A DNA stretch of 64,000 nucleotides from assembly GCA_947624245.1 (NCBI GenBank), contig CANQJL010000009.1:25821-89820 (forward strand). Direction: 5' to 3'. The position numbers were made by a program, and so were the translations under genes. The first letter of the stretch is position 1; every line of letters begins with the position of its first letter. This document shows, one piece after another, positions 40,516-48,021 of the stretch. Under the pieces are notes generated by a model. It was given only the letters and a program-made list of their open reading frames with translations, searched no databases and was not told where the DNA came from. The stretch comes from an uncultured Acetatifactor sp. GTDB taxonomy: Bacteria; Bacillota; Clostridia; Lachnospirales; Lachnospiraceae.

Positions 40516-41454
40516 CTACCACTCATCTTTTTCAGGAATGATTTTGTACACTGCCGTGTTCTGATACGCCCGCGGCTCCGCATGGGCGAACAGAATCGTG
40601 CCGTCTGTGGGAGAACAAATTTCATCTGTCACGTTTCCCTCATAGCAGTCTGCGATACACGCCAACACCTGCCCTTTTCGCACATGCTCTCCTGCCCCCG
40701 CTTTTCCCTCGAAAAATCCGGCGGTCCTGTTGCGCACGGTCACCATCTCCTCCGTGGAAACCACCTTGGACACATAGCCCTCAAATCCATCATAGTCAAT
40801 TATGTCCGTTTTCCGCAGGAAATTCAGCACGGATTCTACCGCCTGCCTTGCGCTCGCTCTGTCGATCTCCTCCGTGGAGGTCGTGTAGACGGAGAAAGCC
40901 TTCGTCTCCCACACCTGCCAGTTATAATTCAGCGTAGTGGTATCGAAGGGTCTGGGTGTGTGCAGAACAACGTAGGGGAACCCGAACTTTTTCGCCAGTT
41001 CCACATCCTCAAACCCTGTCTTCATCACGCGTATGTGCGGCACGAATCTGCCCGGCATGTAGAAAGAAGCAAACTGCAATCCATAAACGTAGTCCTTGAT
41101 TGCCTCAAAGAGCCCGCCCGCGATCCGCTGTGTCGTCTCCCCCTCGTCATACCCCGGAAACATTCTGTTGATGTCTGTGTTATCGATACTCCAAAATCTT
41201 TTCTTAATGTTCATGGAATAAGGATTGACGCAGGGTACGACCAGAATCTCTTTTCCCTCATGAATGCAGCCTTTCGCCTCCAGCTCCTTCAATTTTCTGA
41301 TGAGCTGAGAGCAGCAGTACAACTGCTGGTTTTCGTTGCCCCGCATACTGCCGACGATGCAGACGGCCTTCTCCCCACGCCCGAAAGAAAAGCCCGATAC
41401 ACGGAAGTCGTCGCGGTACAGCGCCTTGATCTCAAACAGAATTTTCTTTTCCAT
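40516..41454 (-). CDS. AstE/AspA-type M14 protein lacking zinc ligands (predicted pseudoenzyme)
   Basis: A 312-residue paralogue of the upstream M14 protein. The fold and substrate-binding DINRMFPG are kept, and the C-terminal domain shows EICSPTDGTILF. The metal site is lost: Arg38 replaces the His of the HGxE motif (SMRGNE; the Glu is kept), Ala129 replaces the second His (LQFAS against FDIHAS), and Tyr190 stands where the catalytic Glu is. It is therefore probably not a hydrolase and may be a binding partner or allosteric subunit. Its start lies 23 nt inside the active paralogue, so the two should be made together. GGAAGG lies upstream. Confidence 0.85.
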   Translation of the reverse strand: MEKKILFEIKALYRDDFRVSGFSFGRGEKAVCIVGSMRGNENQQLYCCSQLIRKLKELEAKGCIHEGKEILVVPCVNPYSMNIKKRFWSIDNTDINRMFPGYDEGETTQRIAGGLFEAIKDYVYGLQFASFYMPGRFVPHIRVMKTGFEDVELAKKFGFPYVVLHTPRPFDTTTLNYNWQVWETKAFSVYTTSTEEIDRASARQAVESVLNFLRKTDIIDYDGFEGYVSKVVSTEEMVTVRNRTAGFFEGKAGAGEHVRKGQVLACIADCYEGNVTDEICSPTDGTILFAHAEPRAYQNTAVYKIIPEKDEW

Positions 41455-42376
41455 ACAGTATCCTTCCTAACAGAGAGCCCTCGCTGACGACGGGATATTC
41501 TCTGATGGTAAAAAGCCAGCCGTCCGCGGGAGACGTAATCTCGTCCGCCACCGTACCCGTCAAAGGATTTACGATTCTGCCGATCAAATCGCCTTTTTTC
41601 AGGACGGCTCCGTGCTCGACGTTTTTAAGGAAAATGCCGGACGTAGAGGCGTTCAGAAAGCCGACATCCTCATTGTCCGCAGAGACGATCGGCGTTCTGA
41701 CGTCAAAATCCTCCCCCTTCCAGATGCCGAGGCGTTTCATCAGGTGGACGATTCCGGCAAACAGCTGGTCGCCGTACTCCTGCGTAATGCGCATGCCGAC
41801 GCCCATCTCCACCACCAGCGTCGGCGTGCCCGCCGCATTCAGGCTGTGTGCAAAAGTAGATTCCAACACGGTGCTGGCTCCGTGAATCCAGATAAAATCC
41901 ACATTCGCCTCCTCAGCGTAAGGGACGAGGCTGTCCTTGTGCAGTTCATTGATGCGAATCTGGGGCACTTCCGTCAGGAAAATATTGCTGGCGTGAATAT
42001 CAAACACCAGATTCGATCCCGCCGCGTCCCTCACGATCTGCGCCGCCAGATACTCGTTCATGTCCCCCTCCGTGTTTCCCGGGAAAATGCGGTTCATATC
42101 CAGGTCGAAGGCCGGAATGCCCCTCGTGATGGAATCGATGCCGAAAGGGTTGAGCGCAGGATAGATATCTACCGTTCCGGCCAGATATTTCATGTTTTTC
42201 CGTATGTAGTCGGACAGCTTATAACACACATACTGCCCCTCCAGCTCGTCCCCATGAATGCCGGTGACTATACTGATTCTTCTGCCGTTTCCTCCATTCT
42301 CCGGCTGCAGCCGCATTTTGCGGATCTGCAGCGTTTCGTCCACCGGAAGATCGACTTTCACAACCGTTTCGATCAT
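41432..42376 (-). CDS. AstE/AspA-type M14 zinc hydrolase
   Basis: A 314-residue metallohydrolase of the succinylglutamate desuccinylase/aspartoacylase branch. The zinc site is complete: His41 and Glu44 in TGIHGDELEG and His128 in FDIHAS. Catalytic Glu190 is in LVVEMGVG, and NRIFPG binds the substrate carboxylate. A beta-rich C-terminal domain follows (GTVADEITSPADGWLF). Family members cleave an amide bond beside an amino acid. Next to an amidoligase, this one may hydrolyse the amide that the ligase makes. It precedes and overlaps the pseudoenzyme gene. Confidence 0.88.
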   Translation of the reverse strand: MIETVVKVDLPVDETLQIRKMRLQPENGGNGRRISIVTGIHGDELEGQYVCYKLSDYIRKNMKYLAGTVDIYPALNPFGIDSITRGIPAFDLDMNRIFPGNTEGDMNEYLAAQIVRDAAGSNLVFDIHASNIFLTEVPQIRINELHKDSLVPYAEEANVDFIWIHGASTVLESTFAHSLNAAGTPTLVVEMGVGMRITQEYGDQLFAGIVHLMKRLGIWKGEDFDVRTPIVSADNEDVGFLNASTSGIFLKNVEHGAVLKKGDLIGRIVNPLTGTVADEITSPADGWLFTIREYPVVSEGSLLGRILYGKENSV

Positions 42377-42396
42377 TGCCGTTTACCGTTCCTCTC

Positions 42397-43200
42397 TCAG
42401 GCGGATGTCCCGCCGTTTTCCGTCACCTCGACCAGAATACTCTGCCGCTGCGCCGCCTGCCCCGTGAAGACGCCCCTGTTGATAGAACAGTCCCGATAGT
42501 CCCTGCCGTGAGATATCTTAATATGGGAATCCTCCACAGGCACGTTATTGGTCGGATCAAAGCCATACCAACGCACTCCGTCATAAATTTCCACCCACGC
42601 ATGGCTCTCTCCATCGCCCGTCAGCATACCCACCACATATCTCGCAGGAATCCTGTCCTCCCGGCACAGCGCAAGCAGGATATGCGAATAATCCTGACAC
42701 ACGCCGCTCCCAAGCGCCAGCGCATCTTCCGCAGTGGTATTGATGTCCGTCACGCCCTTGCCATACTGTATACTCCCGTGCACCGCCTCCATATAGACGA
42801 GCGCTTTGTCATGCAGAGACAAATCCGCCGTCCGTTTCCGGCTGTGCTCGAGCAATTCCCGGATTCTTGTTCCCGGCTGTGTCAGCGGCGTCCGATAGCG
42901 ATAGATTGAAAAATCCGGGGTATTCTGCGGCATATCCGGATCCTGCACGTCAGTCACCGCCGTACCGATTACATCCACTAAAAAGAGACTGTGCTCCTCC
43001 TTGACCGTGCCATACAGCATTCTGTTTCCGAAAGAGTCTGTGCCCTCCTGCACCCTGCCGCCGGGCGATATCCGGTAATCACACTTTTCTATGCGCTGCG
43101 TTCCGCCCGTCTGCGGCAGACATTTCAGCGTATAAATGTGACTGTGCACCGGTTCGGAGAAAGCGATCTCCATATGATAGTGGAATTGTAATGTTTTCAT
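42397..43200 (-). CDS. Transglutaminase-like cysteine protease of the ATP-grasp cluster
   Basis: A 267-residue protein with an N-terminal beta domain of the bacterial transglutaminase-N type (CLPQTGGTQRIEKCDYRISP) and a papain-like core: Cys in GSGVCQDYSHILLALCRE, His in GESHAWVEIYDG and Asp in RWYGFDPTNN. Such proteins accompany circularly permuted ATP-grasp and alpha-E proteins in many bacteria. They are thought to act as proteases or amidases on the cluster product. The start at 43200 lies four nt after the alpha-E stop; nine extra upstream codons overlap that gene. Confidence 0.86.
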   Translation of the reverse strand: MKTLQFHYHMEIAFSEPVHSHIYTLKCLPQTGGTQRIEKCDYRISPGGRVQEGTDSFGNRMLYGTVKEEHSLFLVDVIGTAVTDVQDPDMPQNTPDFSIYRYRTPLTQPGTRIRELLEHSRKRTADLSLHDKALVYMEAVHGSIQYGKGVTDINTTAEDALALGSGVCQDYSHILLALCREDRIPARYVVGMLTGDGESHAWVEIYDGVRWYGFDPTNNVPVEDSHIKISHGRDYRDCSINRGVFTGQAAQRQSILVEVTENGGTSA

Positions 43201-43204
43201 GTTG

Positions 43205-43873
43205 TCAATCCTTGCGCAATGTGTCAACCAACGTTACGACCCTATCATAGTCTATCTGTTCTTCTTCTGCAAGTTTTTTCAGCTCTTCCAAATTTTTCTC
43301 GTCGTAGTGCAGATTGGTGCGCGCGATCCGTCCTGCAAGGCGGTGTACCTCCCTGACGATGCTTTCCCTGTTCACCTGCAGCCGCCCATACAGATCCAGA
43401 CGTTCGATCCGTTTGCCAACCTTGATGACGTTTCGTATGTTTTCATTTTCGATCATGTCGTCCACGATACCCCAGAATGCCAGTATGTTGTCCTCCACCT
43501 TCTGCAGACCCACCAGCGGTGCTCTTGACACCTTGCTCTTCTTCATATCATAGACCGAGAGCTGTATATAAGTGATCGGCTCACTCCCGATCTCATTTCT
43601 GAGCACGATGGCATTGTCATACGCCCGCATCAGATTAGAGTAGATCGAGTTTGGATCGTTTTCGTCCGAGATATAACGGCTGCAGAAATCTTCCCGGGAA
43701 CTGTAAATATTGGGAATATCCAACTGCCTGCAAAAAGCCGCATAGTTGTCCATATCCATGTCTATCATCCTGTCAAAGCTGTCCGCGAACAGCCTTGCCG
43801 ACGTGTAGACCCGCTCGGAATATCTGCCGAGCCAGAACAGTCTGTCTAAATTTTCTACTGAGATAATACCCAT
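43205..43873 (-). CDS. Alpha-E domain protein (DUF403-type), compact
   Basis: A 222-residue all-helical protein. The N-terminus ISVENLDRLFWLGRYSERVY and the central RAYDNAIVLRNEIGSE are typical of alpha-E domains, which are proposed to cooperate with circularly permuted ATP-grasp enzymes in peptide formation. It is shorter than the common version of roughly 310 residues and has a charged C-terminus (LEELKKLAEEEQIDYDRV). It overlaps the ATP-grasp gene by 19 nt. Confidence 0.86.
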   Translation of the reverse strand: MGIISVENLDRLFWLGRYSERVYTSARLFADSFDRMIDMDMDNYAAFCRQLDIPNIYSSREDFCSRYISDENDPNSIYSNLMRAYDNAIVLRNEIGSEPITYIQLSVYDMKKSKVSRAPLVGLQKVEDNILAFWGIVDDMIENENIRNVIKVGKRIERLDLYGRLQVNRESIVREVHRLAGRIARTNLHYDEKNLEELKKLAEEEQIDYDRVVTLVDTLRKD

Positions 43874-45174
43874 GTGTCTTTAAATCCTCCTCCCTGCGAC
43901 GAGTTGACGATAAAAGAATCCGGATCTCTGGAAAAACGCGTCAGTCCGCTCTTCCAGACGATCGGTTCGTCCGCCATGAGAACAAACGCCCTCAGATCCG
44001 CCTTGCGCGGCACACGACTCGCGTTCTCTACAATATCGATGTCCTTGAAGTCGATGACCTCCTGCGCGATGAATCTTCTCGGCTCTCTCTTTAAAAGCGC
44101 GATAAAGTCCGCCTTCTGCTGCGCCGTCATCCTGTCTGCGAAGACGACTCCGTACCCTCCTGCCTCCGCCACATCTTTTAATACAAGATCATCGAAATGC
44201 TCCAGCACATACCGCATATCCTCCTCATAGTAGGGCAGGTAAGTCGGCGCATTCTGTAAGATCGGCTCCTCTCCGAGATAATACCGCACCATCTTCGGCA
44301 CAAAGTAGTAAATACCTTTGTCGTCTGCCACGCCATTGCCCGGCGCATTGAGGAGCGCCACATGGCCTTTCCGGTACACGTCATATATATGCGGAATGCC
44401 GATGACCGACTCCTCGTTGAAGGTCATGGGATCGAGATACTCATCGGAAATCCTTCTGTAAACGGCTCCCACTTTCTCCCGCCTGCCGGAGTAATCGACA
44501 AAGTACAGATAATCGTCCTCCACCATGAGTTCACTGCCCGTCGCCAGATGTGCGCCCGTCTTTTCCGCGAAGTAAGAATGCTCGAAGTATGCGGCGTTGT
44601 AGCGTCCCGGCGTAAGAATCACCGTATGCCCTCCCGTATTGACATAGTCCATCGCCCTGCGCAGCAGTTTTGCATAGTATCTGTTATCTTCTACATGGTA
44701 TGTCTCGAAAGTGACAGGACTGCTCTTTCTGCAGATTTCTCTGGCAATCATCGGATAGGACGCCCCCGACGGCACCCGCAGATTATCCTCCAGCACATAC
44801 CACTCATCGTTCCTGCCCTGTACCAGATCGATCCCTGCGATGTGGGTGTATATCCCTCTGGGCGGCACCACGCCATCGCAAGGTGCCAGATACCCCGACG
44901 AGATGTAAACGAACTCTTCGGGCACGACTTTGTCCCGAATAATCTTCTTTTCACCGTAAATGTCACGAATAAAGCAGTTGAGCGCCATGACCCGCTGTTT
45001 CAGTCCTTTTTCCAGATACGCGAACTCATCTTTCCTGATGATTCTTGGGATTGTGTCAAATGGGAAGAGCTGCTCCTTGAACTCGTTGTTCTTGTATATC
45101 CCGAATTTAACGCCGTATCGCGCCAGCAGCTCGTTCACCGTTTCCGCCCGCTTGGTCAGTTCAATGTTTTGCAT
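43855..45174 (-). CDS. Circularly permuted ATP-grasp ligase
   Basis: A 439-residue enzyme of the DUF404/DUF407 type. Recognisable segments: LARYGVKFGIY at the start, PFDTIPRII, VPPRGIYTHIAGIDLVQG, YVLEDNLRVPSGASYP, NAPGNGVADDKGIYYFVPKM, VLKDVAEAGGYGVVF (Gly-rich ATP loop) and LRAFVLMADEP. Family members are predicted to form amide bonds between a carboxylate and an amine with ATP. GAGGGATG lies seven bases before the ATG. It is the first gene of the five-gene operon. Confidence 0.9.
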   Translation of the reverse strand: MQNIELTKRAETVNELLARYGVKFGIYKNNEFKEQLFPFDTIPRIIRKDEFAYLEKGLKQRVMALNCFIRDIYGEKKIIRDKVVPEEFVYISSGYLAPCDGVVPPRGIYTHIAGIDLVQGRNDEWYVLEDNLRVPSGASYPMIAREICRKSSPVTFETYHVEDNRYYAKLLRRAMDYVNTGGHTVILTPGRYNAAYFEHSYFAEKTGAHLATGSELMVEDDYLYFVDYSGRREKVGAVYRRISDEYLDPMTFNEESVIGIPHIYDVYRKGHVALLNAPGNGVADDKGIYYFVPKMVRYYLGEEPILQNAPTYLPYYEEDMRYVLEHFDDLVLKDVAEAGGYGVVFADRMTAQQKADFIALLKREPRRFIAQEVIDFKDIDIVENASRVPRKADLRAFVLMADEPIVWKSGLTRFSRDPDSFIVNSSQGGGFKDTWVLSQ

Positions 45175-45307
45175 GTTTCATCCCTCGCTTTCCCGTTGAC
45201 AATGCGGCACGTCTCTCACACAGCCGGACAAAAGAAAAAGACGTCGGGAATATTCCAAACGCCTTTGTCGCATGCCAATTATTTTTTTAGAAACAACTCA
45301 CAATTTT

Positions 45308-45336
45308 TATATACCACGCACCGGTTTTCTTGTCAA
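45308..45336 (-). promoter_or_regulatory. SigA-type promoter of the ATP-grasp/M14 operon
   Basis: Minus strand TTGACA (45331-45336), 17-nt spacer, TATATA (45308-45313), giving a leader of about 130 nt. Confidence 0.85.
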
Positions 45337-45388
45337 GACCAATCTTATTGCGCAAATTGCCTGTATCAAATTCTTGACGCTGACAGCG

Positions 45389-45417
45389 TTGACTAATACG
45401 CCGTTTCGTGATATATT
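45389..45417 (+). promoter_or_regulatory. SigA-type promoter of the metallo-beta-lactamase gene
   Basis: TTGACT (45389-45394), 17-nt spacer, TATATT (45412-45417), about 40 nt before the ATG. A further TTGACG at 45374 has no fitting -10. Confidence 0.82.
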
Positions 45418-45455
45418 GCCATACGGATTTTTGAAACAGGAGGAGCCTATCTGCA

Positions 45456-46751
45456 ATGAAACGACTTGCCTCGATGCTGTTAGTCATAGCGATGCTGTTT
45501 ACGCTGGCAGGCTGCGAATTATCCGAGGACATCATCACCACGCCGGCAGAGGCGTCCACGACCGAGACAGCTATCCCTCCTCAAAGCAGCGACACAACCG
45601 GGCAAACGGCCCCGCCATCGAAATCCAATGAAAGTACGGGCGGCACGGAAACAAATACGGAAAACACCGTCCCTCCTTCACCGACAGAAGACCAAGAACC
45701 GGCGGATTCTCCGTCCCCTGAGACACCGGAAAATTCGGGCTTTAAGGTCCACTATATTGATGTAGGTCAGGCAGATGCCGCCCTCGTCCTTTGCGACGAC
45801 AAGGCTATGCTCATAGACGGTGGGAATGCCGAAGACTCCGGCTTGATATACTCTTACCTCCAAAAACTTTCGTTAGACCATTTGGAGTACATCGTCTGTA
45901 CTCATGCTCACGAAGACCATGTTGGAGGGCTTGCCGGTGCGCTGAACTATGCAACCGTAGATATTGCTTATTGTCCCGTTACAAGCTACGACAGCAGGGC
46001 TTTTAACAGTTTTGTCACCTATCTGGAGAAGCAGGGAATTTCTATCACTGTTCCGACAGCCGGAGACAGCTTTTCACTTGGAAGCGCAACCGTTCATGTA
46101 CTGGGTCCTGTAAACACGGATAAAGAGGAACCAAATAATACGTCCATCGTACTCCGCATCGTCTACGGCGAGACTTCATTCCTCTTTACCGGGGATGCGG
46201 AGCGGGAGGAAGAACAGGAAATCCTTGACGCCGGATATACCCTGGAAAGCACCGTGCTGAAGGTGGGACATCACGGGAGCGCAAATTCCACGCCATACCC
46301 TTTCCTGCGAGAGATCATGCCGCAATATGCCGTTATCTCCGTGGGTGCCGGTAATCCATACGGACTTCCGACAGAGGAAGCACTAAGCCGGCTACGGGAT
46401 GCAGATGTGAAGGTCTATCGGACAGATATGCAGGGCGACGTGATCTGCACCAGCGACGGAAAGAATGTGCGCTTTTCCGTAGAGCGAAACGAGGATGCCG
46501 ATACCCTTAGCGCAATAGACCAAAACAGCGTCCCACAAGGTGATCTTCCGACAGTTACAGAGCCGCCGGAGGGGCGCAGCCAGTCACCGACCGGCACAGA
46601 TTATGTTTTGAATACAAATACCCACAAATTCCACTATCCATCCTGTTCGAGCGTGAACCAGATGAGCGAAAAGAACAAGCAATACTTCACAGGGACACGG
46701 GATGAAGTTATCTCTATGGGCTATGATCCTTGTAAAAGATGTAAGCCATAA
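45456..46751 (+). CDS. ComEC-type metallo-beta-lactamase lipoprotein
   Basis: A 431-residue secreted lipoprotein: signal peptide with lipobox LAGC (Cys20), a Ser/Thr/Pro linker (about 25-95), then a metallo-beta-lactamase domain (about 97-340) with VHYIDVGQADAALV, the metal motif THAHEDHVGG, FLFTGDAE and VGHHGS. The C-terminal 50 residues (YVLNTNTHKFHYPSC to YDPCKRCKP) form a small Cys/His domain seen in similar proteins, probably a zinc knuckle. It resembles the hydrolase half of ComEC without the channel, so extracellular nuclease or phosphodiesterase activity is a reasonable guess. Confidence 0.86.
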   Translation: MKRLASMLLVIAMLFTLAGCELSEDIITTPAEASTTETAIPPQSSDTTGQTAPPSKSNESTGGTETNTENTVPPSPTEDQEPADSPSPETPENSGFKVHYIDVGQADAALVLCDDKAMLIDGGNAEDSGLIYSYLQKLSLDHLEYIVCTHAHEDHVGGLAGALNYATVDIAYCPVTSYDSRAFNSFVTYLEKQGISITVPTAGDSFSLGSATVHVLGPVNTDKEEPNNTSIVLRIVYGETSFLFTGDAEREEEQEILDAGYTLESTVLKVGHHGSANSTPYPFLREIMPQYAVISVGAGNPYGLPTEEALSRLRDADVKVYRTDMQGDVICTSDGKNVRFSVERNEDADTLSAIDQNSVPQGDLPTVTEPPEGRSQSPTGTDYVLNTNTHKFHYPSCSSVNQMSEKNKQYFTGTRDEVISMGYDPCKRCKP

Positions 46752-46778
46752 CACAGAGGGAAATCTAATCTTTGCACA

Positions 46779-47651
46779 CTAATACGCGAGCACTTCATGG
46801 CCATCCTCAGTTACAAGCACCATAATCTCCCATTGAGCTGACGGCAGGCCGTCTTTCGTATAAATCGTCCATCCATCCTCGTTATCCATCACTACTGCCG
46901 CTTTCCCCATGTTTATCATCGGTTCAATGGTAAAAATCATTCCCGGAGCCATAATCGTTCCTCTTCCTGGTTTCTCTACATAACTGACCCAGGGTTCTTC
47001 ATGAAACTCCAATCCAACTCCATGACCTCCAATTTCTCTGACGACCGAATATCCATTCTTCTTTACGAATTGATTAATTGCAGCTCCCATATCTCCTAAT
47101 GGTCTCCAGGGAATCACTTGTTTCAATCCGACTTCCAGACTTTCTTTCGCAACCCGAACCAATCTTTCTGCTTCCGGCTTAACATCTCCTATCATGAACA
47201 TCCTTGCCGAATCTGAGAAGAAACCATTATAAATTGTTGATGCATCAACAGTGATAATATCTCCGCTCCGAAGTATTTGGGTTTTGGATGGTATGCCATG
47301 ACAAACCACGTCATTAATCGAAGTACAAACACTTTTAGGGTATCCCGCATAATTCAAAGTGGCTGCAATTGCCCCAAGTTGTTTCGTTTTTTCTGCCACA
47401 AGACGATCTATATCCTCTGTTGACATGCCCTCCCTGATATGTTCAGAAACATAATCAAGAATCTCAATATTGCGTTTTGCGCTTTCTCTAATCGCCTCTA
47501 TCTGTTGCTGATTCTTTATCATATCACGCGTTGGTATTTCATATCCCTCACGTTTCTTCATCGCGAGCATATTATCAAATCCCATATGACATTTTTTATA
47601 CTTTTGTTGGCTCCCGCACCAGCAGGCATCATTTGGAAAAATTTTCATCAT
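46779..47651 (-). CDS. map: Type I methionine aminopeptidase with N-terminal SEC-C zinc motif
   Basis: A 290-residue enzyme that removes the initiator Met. Residues 1-25 hold a SEC-C-type zinc motif (ACWCGSQQKYKKCH). The catalytic domain keeps the five metal ligands: Asp in ITVDASTIY, Asp in FFSDSARMF, His in IGGHGVGLEFHE, Glu in TIEPMIN and Glu in AQWEIMV. The gene is visibly more AT-rich than its neighbours. The main map gene is usually beside secY and rpl genes, so this is probably a second copy, perhaps acquired. Adjacent ATG codons at 47651 and 47648 are both possible starts. Confidence 0.92.
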   Translation of the reverse strand: MMKIFPNDACWCGSQQKYKKCHMGFDNMLAMKKREGYEIPTRDMIKNQQQIEAIRESAKRNIEILDYVSEHIREGMSTEDIDRLVAEKTKQLGAIAATLNYAGYPKSVCTSINDVVCHGIPSKTQILRSGDIITVDASTIYNGFFSDSARMFMIGDVKPEAERLVRVAKESLEVGLKQVIPWRPLGDMGAAINQFVKKNGYSVVREIGGHGVGLEFHEEPWVSYVEKPGRGTIMAPGMIFTIEPMINMGKAAVVMDNEDGWTIYTKDGLPSAQWEIMVLVTEDGHEVLAY

Positions 47652-47791
47652 TTTCTCTTCTCGCCTATAAAACCTCATTCATGCATCCATTGAAACTCAT
47701 ATATGTCTGTTTTTAGCAGTATAGTAAAAAATTGTATCATACATGATTGGCAATTGCAAGCCAACTGCATATCTGTGGCAAAAAAGGATAA

Positions 47792-47832
47792 TTGAATAAA
47801 AAATGGGAACAAACCCAAACAGGATCTATTCC
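47792..47832 (-). terminator. Probable terminator between ppdK and map
   Basis: Minus strand TGGGAA, TAGATCC, loop, GGGTTTG, TTCCCA with several U-G pairs, then TTTTTTATT. Confidence 0.6.
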
Positions 47833-47843
47833 CAAACATCACA

Positions 47844-47888
47844 CAAGGGAAAGCGTTGAGTGTATTTTTTACACTTTGCTTTCCCTTG
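47844..47888. repeat. Long inverted repeat downstream of ppdK
   Basis: CAAGGGAAAGC (47844-47854) and GCTTTCCCTTG (47878-47888) are perfectly inverted. Inside them AGTGTA and TACACT pair as a second stem. No T run follows on either strand, so it is more a stable hairpin or element remnant than a terminator. Confidence 0.7.
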
Positions 47889-47894
47889 CAGAAC

Positions 47895-48015
47895 TTATAT
47901 ATAGACTTTTACCACAATATCCTTAAATCTGTTCGCTTTCGTGTACTCAGGACGTTCAGCCATAAATGCTCTGACATTTTCCCTCGTTACCGTTAAGGTG
48001 CAGAAATAAATATAT
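47895..48015 (-). pseudogene. 3' remnant of an unidentified gene
   Basis: An open frame without an upstream start encodes IYFCTLTVTRENVRAFMAER, followed by PEYTKANRFKDIVVKVYI and a stop. It reads like the C-terminus of a real protein in AT-rich DNA, cut at its 5' side by the end of ppdK. I do not recognise it. Confidence 0.3.
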
Positions 48016-48021
48016 TGTTGT

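Noticed and set aside
40516..40518. Pyrrolysine codon at the UAG after the M14 pseudoenzyme
   Set aside because: No pyl genes are visible and the M14 paralogue ends at the same point, so this is a normal stop.
47844..47888. Insertion-sequence ends
   Set aside because: The inverted repeat is a compact hairpin with no transposase or target duplication.
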